Positions 29,101 to 31,520 of a DNA stretch of 31,520 nt are shown piece by piece. Location: assembly GCA_000934455.1 (NCBI GenBank), contig JXUT01140041.1, positions 1 to 31,520 on the forward strand, read 5' to 3'. The notes under the pieces are model-generated. The model was not told the origin of the DNA, ran no database searches, and worked only from the letters and a program-made list of their open reading frames with translations. Origin of the DNA: Apostichopus parvimensis (lineage: Eukaryota > Echinodermata > Holothuroidea > Aspidochirotida > Stichopodidae). A program made the translations under genes and the position numbers. Numbering within the stretch: position 1 is the stretch's first letter; each line of letters begins with the position of its first letter.

Positions 29101-31024
29101 AATAATAATAATAATCATAATAATAATAATAATAATAAATGCAAATTTATACAGCACCAATATCCAGAGGAAAATCAGTGTTGCTAGTGCTCAGGGAGGG
29201 CAGTCAAAAATAGATAATTTTTGAGTCTGTTTTTGAAAATGTTAACGTTGGGTGCCGACTTAAAGAAAATTGGAACACTGTTCTACAACAATTAATTGTA
29301 AGTATAAAATTTGCAGTACTTCTACCTTCTTTAAACAATTTACCTTAATAAAAAACATTTTTGGTTACAAAATGTTGACCTCAAGTTGGTGCAAAATGCA
29401 GTATAAACAGATACACTTTGTTTTCACTACCATAGTGACTTCCCTTTCCAAATTTGCATGGCTTCCATAGAAGCCATCAATCTCACTGACCATGGTATCA
29501 GTCAACTTTGGGTACCACAACTGCATCTGCCCCCCCCTCCCCCACCCCAACGCATCCTGGCTCCTCTCCCACATTTCAGCACCCTGATATATTAAATATC
29601 CCACATCTCATATTACAAACTGAACTAAATTTCAACTCTTTGAAACTAAACCACTTACACTTCAATCTGCATCTCCAAGGCCACACCTCGAGTTGCATTT
29701 TCTGGAACGTGCTCGAATCTTATGACAGTGTCTCTCAATGTAACTTGAATTCTTGTCAGCACTGAAAAATCCCAAGACGAGCAGACATTTATTAGACGGA
29801 AGAAATGCATCTTTATTAGCCAATTTGGGACATCTTCTGGAAGCTGTAGCTGATCCAACATATCATACACACTGGCTAATGCAATTCACAGATTATGCAT
29901 ATATACACATTCAAAAATAATCTGAAAATAGTATGCAGAGAAAGACCTTTCCCTACTGTAGAAAAGTGTTTCCCTTATGCATCAAACAAAATTTCCTTAC
30001 TGCATCGAGGGGGTTGTTTATGTTCTCCACTGACTGATGTAAACAGAGAGGTCTGTCCTGGGTATTCTTGGTATGCCCCCCTTTGACAGTTCTTACAGCA
30101 GTGTGAAAATAATACTTGAACTTCCATCTTAAGCTTTGGTACATACAGTACAGATAAACAAGCAAACAAACACACGCAGGAATACTTGTCAACAATCTGA
30201 AGACTAAATGCGATCCTATTAATGGCATAATCTATGTAGAAGCACCTTTGAAGAGGGGACCCCCCCTCCCCCAATATATGACCTAACGATATAGAAAATC
30301 CCAACATCAAACAGCAACGTTACCTGAGTCGATCGTTTGAGCCAGTAATTCAGGACCTTCAAATGGCTGACTCTCTACAGCCCTTTGTTCTCCAACAGAT
30401 GGTTCTTGTTTCAAACAATCTTGAGCAAGCATCATACTGCTGGTCATACTAACACTGTTCCACATGGACTCAGCAAGCCCTATATATCAGGTCAACAATG
30501 TGAAGGAAAACAGTAATTCTGTTAGACATCATATGCAGTTTCCACTTTTGCTTTAAATTTTGTCTAAACTTTTTTTACATACAGTATTGTTGTTTCACTG
30601 AAAAATCAAGGATAGTATCAGAAATTTCATACAAAAGATAAACACTTCATGCAAGATTTTTCACATACGTTAATCCAGAAAATTCTTAAGGTAATATACC
30701 TTTATAATTGATATATACATCACAAAGATGTGAGATGAATCCACCCACTTCCCAACATGCCACACTCTTTAGAAATTATTGTTTTACATGTATGTTTATG
30801 AGAAAATTTTACAAGACTTAAGAGTTAATTAGAAATGTCGTACCTCCAAAGTCTTCTTCATTTTCTCTGTACTTGGGTTGAAGGATTAGCTCTAGACCTT
30901 TTATTTCCACCTTGCTGTTGTCTGTGAGAAGCATCGACCAAGGAACCGACACAGAGATGCTTCCAACATTTCCTCCTCTCAGCTCTACAGGTGCCCCAGC
31001 TGCATTTAAGTTTTCATTAATGGC
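2037..31024 (-). CDS. ATG2: ATG2, autophagy lipid-transfer protein (37 internal exons; both ends outside window)
   Basis: ATG2 is a rod-shaped protein that bridges the ER and the growing phagophore and moves phospholipids in bulk. It works with WIPI proteins, ATG9 and ER scramblases. Thirty-seven AG/GT-bounded exons join into 5547 nt (1849 codons) with no stop and with matching phases at every junction. Collinear family landmarks are GSISVSVPWSMLL (w22-34), ECCLRVSLQPMRFNIDQ (w1720-1736), MVMPGDPDEM (w893-902), LSDKCN, NYVCVLDV, the CAD motif RTCADSC and KAPAHFP. Human ATG2A and ATG2B have about 1940 and 2080 residues. By alignment from memory, roughly the first 55-60 residues and the last 280-300 are missing here. 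Vertebrates have two paralogues; I cannot tell whether this genome has one or two copies. The gene looks intact. Confidence is high for the family and good for most exon edges. Confidence 0.97.
2395..2596 (-). CDS. ATG2: ATG2 exon w36 (Pro/Ser-rich linker)
   Basis: Codes for w1759-1826: Pro/Ser/Thr-rich DNYPPSSAGGVTPPSATTVP, several Ser-Pro pairs (possible phosphosites), ending LAPIFF before RSFVFS. ATG2A has a similar low-complexity linker before PIYFREFRF. A longer overlapping minus-strand open frame is a shadow in another phase. The donor is GTGAGT. The next intron (2107-2394) is featureless. Confidence 0.93.
2930..2959. repeat. Perfect 12-bp inverted repeat (hairpin)
   Basis: TTCCCCAAATAT (2930-2941) pairs with ATATTTGGGGAA (2948-2959) across a 6-nt loop. 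It lies in the intron after exon w35. No known function; could be a small foldback remnant. Confidence 0.8.
3057..3213. repeat. Minisatellite, about 17-nt unit, abutting a splice donor
   Basis: Roughly nine degenerate units of the form TATATCCCCTTGTTGTG fill the intron up to the donor of exon w35. The last unit (TATATCCTTACCTGTTG) contains the real donor. Plus-strand open frames here read as Cys/Pro/Leu repeats and are artefacts. Confidence 0.9.
3214..3280 (-). CDS. ATG2: ATG2 exon w35
   Basis: Codes for w1737-1758: DALFFVLDFFKEIYGLQ, then IEGPT. Matches ATG2A DALFFLKDFFTSLVAG. Only 67 nt. The donor GTAAGG runs straight into a roughly 17-nt minisatellite whose units resemble this exon-intron junction. 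Confidence 0.96.
4074..4175 (-). CDS. ATG2: ATG2 exon w34
   Basis: Codes for w1703-1736, 102 nt and phase 0 at both ends: VSIRAVHIRPDAAVPTQ, then ECCLRVSLQPMRFNIDQ. Matches ATG2A LTIKALHVAPTTNLGGPECCLRVSLMPLRLNVDQ, a very strong landmark. The donor is GTGACT. The following intron (3281-4073) shows nothing recognised. Confidence 0.97.
4756..4923 (-). CDS. ATG2: ATG2 exon w33
   Basis: Codes for w1647-1702, phase 0 at both ends. LQFRHEVYPNHTTHAARQVL then NDIEVRDKLAASQINKFLY matches ATG2A VSFQHEVYP...RQVFIVQELEVRDRLASSQINKFLY. It ends KIPKRSNASM. Of three near-identical acceptors only the one at 4924-4925 gives an open frame. The donor is GTGAGT. The following intron (4176-4755) shows nothing recognised. 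Confidence 0.97.
4912..5109 (-). repeat. Triplicated splice-acceptor block of exon w33 (64-65 nt unit)
   Basis: TCTGAATTGAAGCTG starts at 4912, 4976 and 5041. Each copy carries, in the sense strand, a pyrimidine-poor TTTATTACAG or similar acceptor and the first 12 nt of exon w33. Only the copy nearest the exon is usable; the other two lead to stops. Confidence 0.95.
5266..5389 (-). CDS. ATG2: ATG2 exon w32
   Basis: Codes for w1605-1646: basic and polar TGSPGSDRKPKDQRDPQS, then GGKGRDHKVLMEFQVNK. Matches the ATG2A segment QGGSGRQHHVLMEIQLSKV. The donor is GTAAAT. The following intron (4924-5265) begins the triplicated splice-acceptor block of the next exon. Confidence 0.95.
6120..6162 (-). 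CDS. ATG2: ATG2 small exon w31
   Basis: Codes for w1591-1605 (KQSSGIKEHTHGKQR), only 43 nt. No conserved landmark, as expected for this linker. Supported by the acceptor TTTTTTTAATGTAG, donor GTAGGT and exact phase between neighbours (the 43 nt are needed to keep frame). Its first 12 nt and upstream intron have a copy at 12802-12972. The following intron (5390-6119) shows nothing recognised. Confidence 0.82.
6147..6322. repeat. Segment with a diverged copy at 12802-12972 (copy 1)
   Basis: From TACCTGAAGATTGCTCTACATT to GAGACTCGCAGTC, this stretch spans the first 12 nt of exon w31, its acceptor and about 160 nt of intron. It matches 12802-12972 along its whole length in the same orientation, apart from scattered substitutions and small indels. 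Confidence 0.92.
6419..6647 (-). CDS. ATG2: ATG2 exon w30 (WIPI-binding neighbourhood)
   Basis: Codes for w1515-1590. SRDGEPVVKVLAPNIKILDD then HFSKPYGKGDQLKAPAHFP matches ATG2A PRDGEPVV...YFSRPIGSTDLLRAPAHFP. LTVIWHMFGGNDFG matches VSLVWHLYGGRDFG. This region binds WIPI proteins in mammals; the mammalian YFS is HFS here. GTAAGC was chosen as donor over an upstream GTTCCA because it fits the phase. The acceptor and first 11 nt lie in a tandem repeat. Confidence 0.96.
6637..6955 (-). repeat. Tandem array of 103-107 nt units including the acceptor of exon w30
   Basis: CCATCTCT(G/A)CTCT starts at 6637, 6740 and 6847. Each unit includes the start of exon w30, its acceptor and about 90 nt of intron ending GATGATAAATGGCC. 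The extra exon starts (AGTAGAGATGG) would hit a stop after 13 codons. Confidence 0.95.
7762..8006 (-). CDS. ATG2: ATG2 exon w29 (LIR-like motif)
   Basis: Codes for w1433-1514. MFYFPNEDTG corresponds to ATG2A VYLFPGE. The acidic stretch DHFIDDDGFDILDDLGAGIG matches DSDEFCILDAPGLGIP. FDIL (w1503-1506), preceded by four acidic/polar residues, has the form of the LC3/GABARAP-interacting motif mapped to the same place in mammalian ATG2A/B. Binding in this species is inferred. The donor is GTAGGT. Confidence 0.96.
8093..8403. repeat. Compound repeat, about three units
   Basis: A longer module (CAAACATACTAATAGAACCTTCCG...ACATCCCTACAAGCACAATGCATAG) alternates with short AATGCATAGTTAATGCA units. The module appears at about 8120, 8265 and 8355. 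It lies in the intron after exon w28. Confidence 0.85.
8770..9510. repeat. Tandem array, about 80-90 nt unit, four copies, interrupted
   Basis: Units with ACATTACCATACTATATTCT and CAAGTTACCCTACCCATG occur at about 8780, 9260, 9348 and 9430. The first copy is separated from the other three by the foldback element at 8855-9249. Confidence 0.9.
8855..9249. mobile_element. Foldback / MITE-like insertion
   Basis: Two nested inverted-repeat structures. TTATACAACACC (8855-8866) is perfectly inverted at 9070-9081. Then a long hairpin pairs 9077-9160 with 9174-9249 across the loop TCGGCTGCGCCTC. It encodes no protein, so it would be non-autonomous. It splits a tandem array, which supports insertion. 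No clear target duplication was fixed. Confidence 0.75.
9535..9661 (-). CDS. ATG2: ATG2 exon w28
   Basis: Codes for w1391-1432: TELDTMVSKSPLGQG, then LDQMTMLMDEAMEELSPGG. Corresponds to ATG2A DLADALLDTERSLRELAQPSGG, a predicted amphipathic helix in a linker. The donor is GTAAGT. The following intron (8007-9534) is the longest complete one and is full of repeats. Confidence 0.9.
10585..10770 (-). CDS. ATG2: ATG2 exon w27 (CAD motif)
   Basis: Codes for w1329-1390, phase 0 at both ends. SPQFELRVRNDMIHIRTCAD then SCSALASLLIYLASDGDI matches ATG2A PLFELRCSNNVVHVHSCADSCALLVNLLQYVMSTGDL. The CADSC residues are the Cys-Ala-Asp signature of the ATG2_CAD domain. A Ser run and a Pro-rich tail follow. 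The donor is GTGAGT. The open frame extends at both ends into introns, so it is longer than the exon. The following intron (9662-10584) shows nothing recognised. Confidence 0.97.
11884..12044 (-). CDS. ATG2: ATG2 exon w26
   Basis: Codes for w1275-1328. NYVCVLDVGNLEVNLRT matches ATG2A DYVCVLDVDLLELVIKT. Then a polar, Asn/Gly-rich tail ending DGKRVRK. The donor is GTAATA. The following intron (10771-11883, 1113 bp) shows nothing I recognise. Confidence 0.97.
12246..12265 (-). other. Possible G-quadruplex in the intron (sense strand)
   Basis: The plus strand is CCCCCTCCCCCCTCCCTCCC, so the pre-mRNA has four G-runs of three or more separated by single A. This fits the G-quadruplex pattern. It lies between exons w25 and w26. 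Confidence 0.6.
12679..12749 (-). CDS. ATG2: ATG2 exon w25
   Basis: Codes for w1251-1274: FLVDNAFLFLSDKCNEQRVD, then LSK. Matches ATG2A FILDDSALYLSDKCEVETLDL, a strong landmark. At 71 nt it is one of the shorter exons. The donor is GTAAGT. The following intron (12045-12678) carries a G-rich run in the sense strand at 12246-12265. Confidence 0.97.
12802..12972. repeat. Segment with a diverged copy at 6147-6322 (copy 2)
   Basis: Same-orientation copy lying in the intron between exons w24 and w25. It keeps the acceptor TTTTTAATGTAG and the following 12 nt (12805-12816), now followed by a good donor, GTATGT. Confidence 0.92.
13142..13234 (-). CDS. ATG2: ATG2 exon w24
   Basis: Codes for w1220-1251: PVSLPLRSFLLLDSLSISSN, then LMYEAKISVQ. 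Matches ATG2A YLPVRVLITAETFTLSSNIIMDTSTFLLR. The donor is GTAAGA. The following intron contains a copy of the segment flanking the exon at 6120-6162. Confidence 0.95.
13867..13973 (-). CDS. ATG2: ATG2 exon w23
   Basis: Codes for w1185-1220: LGELFDLTDVEIKGYQIPKV, then TEFHAHLWGCGLDYR. Matches ATG2A LLEFLDVLDDPVLGYLPPTVITVLHTHLFSCSVDYR. The donor is GTAAGA. The following intron (13235-13866) shows nothing recognised. Confidence 0.96.
14290..14362 (+). mobile_element. Possible LINE/SINE 3' tail relic
   Basis: TTTGTAAAGTACTTTGAGCA followed by GCGCTATATAAATATTACTTATT resembles the 3' tails shared by many animal CR1/L2-like LINEs and their SINEs. No coding part is visible upstream, so it is a fragment. 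Confidence 0.5.
14803..14876 (-). repeat. Diverged copy of the donor end of exon w22
   Basis: Matches 14927-14990 (AGCA(A/G)AGAAC...GTTGTTCC...ACTGACCTG...AATCCAGTGGT). It includes CCACTGGATTGTTCAG followed by GTCAGT, a decoy of the real exon end CCACTGGATTATGCAG plus GTCAGT. Confidence 0.88.
14973..15053 (-). CDS. ATG2: ATG2 exon w22
   Basis: Codes for w1158-1184, 81 nt and phase 0 at both ends: MMQCAVGLRGATMRVTL, then SQLHHHWIMQ. Matches ATG2A EFLVTLRLHKATLRHYMAL...SWHSQ. The donor is GTCAGT. A diverged copy of the exon end plus donor lies about 110 bp into the intron. Skipping the exon would keep the frame. Confidence 0.93.
15188..15256. repeat. 18-nt tandem repeat, three to four units
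   Basis: TTTACCCAAATCAAGTGTGG is followed by repeats of TACCCAAATCAAGTGTGG. The last units diverge. It sits in the intron after exon w21. Confidence 0.9.
15358..15548 (-). CDS. ATG2: ATG2 exon w21
   Basis: Codes for w1094-1157. SEEGVTGKPSGRQKTQPMLA matches ATG2A SEEGVTERGASGRKGQG...MLSTAVRI. It ends LKMEFKEDTNCK. The donor is GTACGT. The following short intron contains an 18-nt tandem repeat. Confidence 0.96.
16098..16248 (-). CDS. ATG2: ATG2 exon w20
   Basis: Codes for w1044-1093: VVDMDAHGEILILLEETNLF, then KGDPGMSYLCVQAKTLDVF. Matches ATG2A HGELVLDMEHGTLFSVSQ and GQPGLGYFCLEAEKATLYH. Two overlapping open frames on this strand are shadows. The donor is GTATGT. The following intron (15549-16097) shows nothing recognised. 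Confidence 0.94.
16772..16920 (-). CDS. ATG2: ATG2 exon w19 (acidic start)
   Basis: Codes for w994-1043. The acidic ESDEDDDDLESI matches ATG2A DSDSDDEDAHF. FMSFSLVVGQGFLSAQMPIV is the following beta segment, ATG2A LVTVLKGRITAL. Using the next AG instead would give a stop. The donor is GTGAGT. The following intron (16249-16771) shows nothing recognised. Confidence 0.93.
17013..17535. repeat. Large minisatellite based on ACAACAGCATGAGTAC
   Basis: Over 500 bp of ACAACAGCATGAGTAC-type units mixed with 6-nt GAGTAC steps; looser GAGTA repeats continue to about 17715. Long Tyr/Cys/Leu-rich minus-strand open frames here are periodic artefacts. It lies between exons w18 and w19. Confidence 0.95.
17777..17937 (-). 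CDS. ATG2: ATG2 exon w18
   Basis: Codes for w940-993. FGNDLLLWTPSAP matches ATG2A INNDLLMWEPAD. The rest (SFGPVAGMDILSQFGSQ, YFSVCQSSYGFTG) is a less conserved linker. The donor is GTGAGT; the frame continues open into the intron. That intron holds a large minisatellite. Confidence 0.94.
18411..18553 (-). CDS. ATG2: ATG2 exon w17
   Basis: Codes for w893-940: MVMPGDPDEMAEFIDTSTK, then LPNVSIHLPSKDFLETIYNR. This is almost the same as ATG2A MVIPGDPEEM...LPSVHIFLPSKEVYESIYNR and is among the strongest landmarks. The donor is GTAAGA. The following intron (17938-18410) shows nothing recognised. Confidence 0.97.
19110..19305 (-). CDS. ATG2: ATG2 exon w16
   Basis: Codes for w827-892. LVVSINPIPEQN matches ATG2A VVVTVNPQS, and EPSPFSAKRVGYMMEDQ matches EPSPFSSKRTMYETEE. 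The donor is GTAAAG. The following intron (18554-19109) shows nothing recognised. Confidence 0.96.
19385..20033. repeat. Large minisatellite, about 23-nt unit, more than 20 copies
   Basis: Units of AACTGTGTAAACTAGAGACAGCA run continuously, with truncated units and GTAAATTAG / GTAAAATAG variants arranged in higher-order blocks. There are no unique spacers, so it is not a CRISPR array. It lies between exons w15 and w16. Confidence 0.96.
20328..20424 (-). CDS. ATG2: ATG2 exon w15
   Basis: Codes for w795-827: SMQMENSAPLIPFLKVVRGG, then DKKIDWPR. Corresponds to ATG2A YEDGGKPPVPCLRVSK. The acceptor AACAG at 20425-20426 was chosen over a nearer AG because the nearer one gives a stop. The donor is GTGAGT. 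Confidence 0.88.
20743..20796 (-). other. C-rich tract (G-rich in pre-mRNA)
   Basis: Several runs of four to nine C on the plus strand, including AACCCCCCCCC and CCCCTCCCCCTCTCCCC. In the sense strand this could form a G-quadruplex. It lies in the intron between w14 and w15. Confidence 0.5.
20870..21036 (-). CDS. ATG2: ATG2 exon w14
   Basis: Codes for w739-794. RFPVPDLRDLSDIAWFTRSV followed by RPEILHTFFEDLEV matches ATG2A RFPIADLRPE...QAVRAEQLRLELSE. The donor is GTAACC. The following intron (20425-20869) has C-rich plus-strand runs at 20743-20796, which are G-rich in the pre-mRNA. Confidence 0.94.
21809..21912 (-). CDS. ATG2: ATG2 exon w13
   Basis: Codes for w705-739: SRQAVFNQALDEGPQGPE, then HKISVCMTCPLAHFSFR. 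Matches the ATG2A segment EQQTVFRLSAPRATLRLRF. The donor GTACCG is weak, but the phase fits the next exon exactly. The following intron (21037-21808) shows nothing I recognise. Confidence 0.9.
22306..22494 (-). CDS. ATG2: ATG2 exon w12
   Basis: Codes for w642-704, phase 0 at both ends. STVNINIGPLSSEIDISLVD then RLYCLLHPQQV matches ATG2A SELALDLANFQADVELGALDRLAALL. Alternating hydrophobic residues fit the beta groove. The donor is GTGAGC. The following intron (21913-22305) shows nothing recognised. Confidence 0.94.
22937..23017 (-). CDS. ATG2: ATG2 exon w11
   Basis: Codes for w615-641, 81 nt and phase 0 at both ends. ILTFDNKNKPKG then EEPCIKVIWNLHAQ matches ATG2A ILTFPG...RPCAHLRHTQ. The donor is GTAAGA. 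Skipping it would keep the frame. The following intron (22495-22936) shows nothing recognised. Confidence 0.93.
23430..23598 (-). CDS. ATG2: ATG2 exon w10
   Basis: Codes for w558-614: RLICAPIKLQCVRRSGSK, then DFDLSINTAVVEECLMHRE. Matches ATG2A RLTGTAVQLSWELRTGSR and MEVHFGQLEVLECL. The donor GTACTG is weak; reading past it continues open for about 40 nt, so the 3' edge rests on phase. The following intron (23018-23429) has a short C-rich tract near 23370-23392. Confidence 0.9.
24279..24567 (-). CDS. ATG2: ATG2 exon w9
   Basis: Codes for w462-558. It begins ASGLEQLVEEVTRYKFQCRS and includes SLSITLLHNDP, matching ATG2A GGVTLTLLQTS. It ends DRFTKACPFDHIR, matching RFQRACPCSHVR. The donor GTACAA is weak, so the 3' edge is slightly less sure, but the phase with the next exon is exact. 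The following intron (23599-24278) shows nothing recognised. Confidence 0.93.
25406..25510 (-). CDS. ATG2: ATG2 exon w8 (linker)
   Basis: Codes for w427-461: Ser/Thr/Tyr-rich, ending in the basic RPHRRSKHRK. No sequence landmark on its own; accepted because AG/GT edges and phase connect both neighbours. The following intron (24568-25405) holds an ATT run near 25240 and nothing else I recognise. Confidence 0.82.
26490..26621 (-). CDS. ATG2: ATG2 exon w7 (Ser-rich linker)
   Basis: Codes for w383-426. Starts EDDIFYSMSRGRASSSSSS, matching the vertebrate D.F(F/Y)SM landmark (ATG2A NTDLFFSMAG), then a Ser/Thr-rich stretch. The first AG of CCAGAG is used, the only choice in phase. The donor is GTGAGT. 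In the following intron (25511-26489) I see nothing I can name, only a 9-bp direct duplication of CCTGCTAGG near 26345. Confidence 0.9.
27403..27594 (-). CDS. ATG2: ATG2 exon w6 (linker)
   Basis: Codes for w319-382, with NKPMVHEDFERIEGTLQQEM and an acidic tail LSDDDIEPLAQSC. The IE..L pattern resembles ATG2A LWLIEQDLNQQL. Low conservation fits a flexible linker. The donor is GTGAGT; the open frame continues briefly into the intron. That intron (26622-27402) has a C-rich plus-strand tract at about 27197-27223 and nothing else recognised. Confidence 0.9.
27804..27900 (-). CDS. ATG2: ATG2 exon w5
   Basis: Codes for w287-318: AEVDLMTGSMNLFFSPKQVH, then LLMELVQGYLSP. Corresponds to the ATG2A segment GSLHLLLTPRQLQQLQELL. 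The donor is GTAGAT and the acceptor CACCCAG. The next intron is 209 bp and featureless. Confidence 0.92.
27989..28007. repeat. Perfect palindrome GGTTGTCCCTAGGACAACC
   Basis: An 8-bp stem around CTA in the intron after exon w4; an extra GGTTGTCC lies about 35 bp to the left. Possibly a foldback remnant; no function is evident. Confidence 0.7.
28617..29034 (-). CDS. ATG2: ATG2 exon w4 (largest exon)
   Basis: Codes for w147-286, the longest exon at 418 nt. The start YYDELSQE and FIKKHFQMMGVSLHFEE match ATG2A LEYCDEA and FLHKLLQLAGVRLHYEE. The end MELTVKIKQNDQVPGAK matches MELMVKLKQNEAFPGPK. Between them is a Pro/Ser-rich insert of about 70 residues that ATG2A lacks, probably a disordered loop. 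Ends in phase 0 at GTGAGT. The following intron (27901-28616) has a perfect 8-bp stem palindrome at 27989-28007 and a short TA run near 28470. Confidence 0.96.
29095..29285 (-). mobile_element. Possible SINE/LINE relic with ATT-repeat tail
   Basis: On the minus strand the stretch ends GGTGCTGTATAAATTTGCATT followed by ATT repeats, like the tail at 14290-14362 but in the opposite orientation. The preceding about 130 bp (near TTGGAACACTGTTCTAC) resembles the body of a short retroelement. The family is not identified. Confidence 0.5.
29659..29761 (-). CDS. ATG2: ATG2 exon w3
   Basis: Codes for w113-147: VLTRIQVTLRDTVIRFEHV, then ENATRGVALEMQIEV. This aligns with ATG2A RRIKVTFLDTVVRVEH...GERGVAVEV, beta strands of the lipid-binding groove. 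The donor GTAAGT was preferred over a GT two bases upstream because only it fits the phase of the next exon. Confidence 0.95.
30324..30479 (-). CDS. ATG2: ATG2 exon w2
   Basis: Codes for w61-112, entering with two bases and leaving one. Contains MMLAQDCLKQ and FEGPELLAQTIDS, matching ATG2A LQLAQECL and LEGLEMFAQTIE. The donor is GTAACG. The following intron (29762-30323) holds only a short C-run on the plus strand near 30258-30274. Confidence 0.95.
30844..31024 (-). CDS. ATG2: ATG2 exon w1 (N-terminal region)
   Basis: Codes for w1-60 from phase 0, leaving one base. It reads AINENLNAAGAPVELRGG, then GSISVSVPWSMLLTDNS and KGLELILQPKY. This is the conserved segment just after the chorein tip, where ATG2A has VGSIEVAVPWAALLTD. 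The donor is GTACGA and the acceptor TCCTAG. The start codon lies upstream, off the right edge. The following intron (30480-30843) shows nothing I recognise. Confidence 0.95.
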
Positions 31025-31520
31025 CTAGGAGAACAAAAATAAATAAAATAATGAAAATCTAGCCAGATGACAAAAAAAACCTGCTTGGATATGAATGTGC
31101 ACTAACATCACTTAGTCAGAACTTCGAAGGTGAATCGATCATATAAGAAAACCTACATTTTTTTTCTCAAATTAAGTTTCAACTGCACATGCGTGGATGC
31201 ATCCATGAGTCAATCAATTACTTCCCCCGAATGATGAGGATTGACCTTGCAAGGTGATGTAATTTGCAAAAGTAACAATTTCAAGTGAGAGTAACAACTA
31301 GCCCGGCAGCCCAGTGCACTTTGATCAAACGAACGAGGTACCAATATCTGAGTATTAGAACATTTGTGGAAAAACCCAGTATATCCAAAAGTGGATGTCT
31401 GCCGTGGTCCCTCTGCTGCATGTGGCCCCTGGGGCCGGTTAAAGGGGGCCCAAAAATGCATCTGATCAAACGAACGAGGTACCACTTGAAACCAATGTCA
31501 ACTTAATGCATGAATGCCAC
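31025..31520. other. Partial first ATG2 intron; no exon seen
   Basis: The exon with the ATG2 start (family motif PW(S/T).. near residue 5) was looked for on the minus strand and not found. The only structure is a 22-nt direct repeat described separately. Open frames on both strands at 31210-31506 are unsupported. Confidence 0.75.
31322..31484. repeat. 22-nt direct repeat pair bracketing about 119 bp
   Basis: TGATCAAACGAACGAGGTAC plus CA occurs at 31322-31343 and 31463-31484 in the same orientation. The GC-richer interior includes GGGGCCGGTTAAAGGGGGCCC. It may be part of an interspersed element; the family is unknown. Confidence 0.7.

Noticed and set aside
31025..31520. Looked for the ATG2 first exon and promoter.
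   Set aside because: No start with the conserved N-terminal motif and no donor of the right phase found; it is presumably beyond the right edge.

Overview
This window is intron-rich animal nuclear DNA: AT-rich, dense in tandem repeats and remnants of mobile elements, with no bacterial-type gene packing. It holds one recognisable protein-coding gene, on the minus strand: the large middle part of ATG2, the autophagy bridge-like lipid-transfer protein. The ATG2 identity comes from motif and length agreement, from memory, with vertebrate ATG2A/ATG2B. The repeat types (a foldback MITE-like element, tails resembling LINE/SINE 3' ends) suit a marine invertebrate, perhaps an echinoderm or another deuterostome. 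That placement is inference and weak.

I resolved 37 internal exons between 31024 and 2037, every one bounded by AG...GT. They join without a frame break or stop into 5547 nt, or 1849 codons. Residue numbers below count along this joined product (w1-w1849). The first coding exon (start codon and chorein tip) lies beyond the right edge. The last part, including the ATG2 C-terminal domain, lies beyond the left edge. No promoter, UTR or second gene was found.

Layout, right to left: w1-286 (31024-28617) is the N-terminal lipid-transfer region. w287-461 is a Ser-rich linker. w462-892 is the first long stretch of the rod. w893-1328 is the middle rod. w1329-1390 holds the CAD motif that names the ATG2_CAD domain. 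w1433-1605 holds a LIR-like FDIL motif and the WIPI-binding neighbourhood. w1605-1849 leads into the C-terminal domain.

The introns carry several minisatellites: 72 nt at the left end, about 17 nt at 3057-3213, 64 nt at 4912-5109, about 105 nt at 6637-6955, about 80 nt at 8770-9510, about 6-14 nt at 17013-17535 and about 23 nt at 19385-20033. The most notable pattern is that several local duplications copy an exon edge with its splice site. Acceptors are duplicated beside the exons at 6419-6647, 4756-4923 and 6120-6162, and a donor beside 14973-15053. This leaves decoy splice sites, most of which would lead to premature stops. I see no evidence of a new multi-gene system here.
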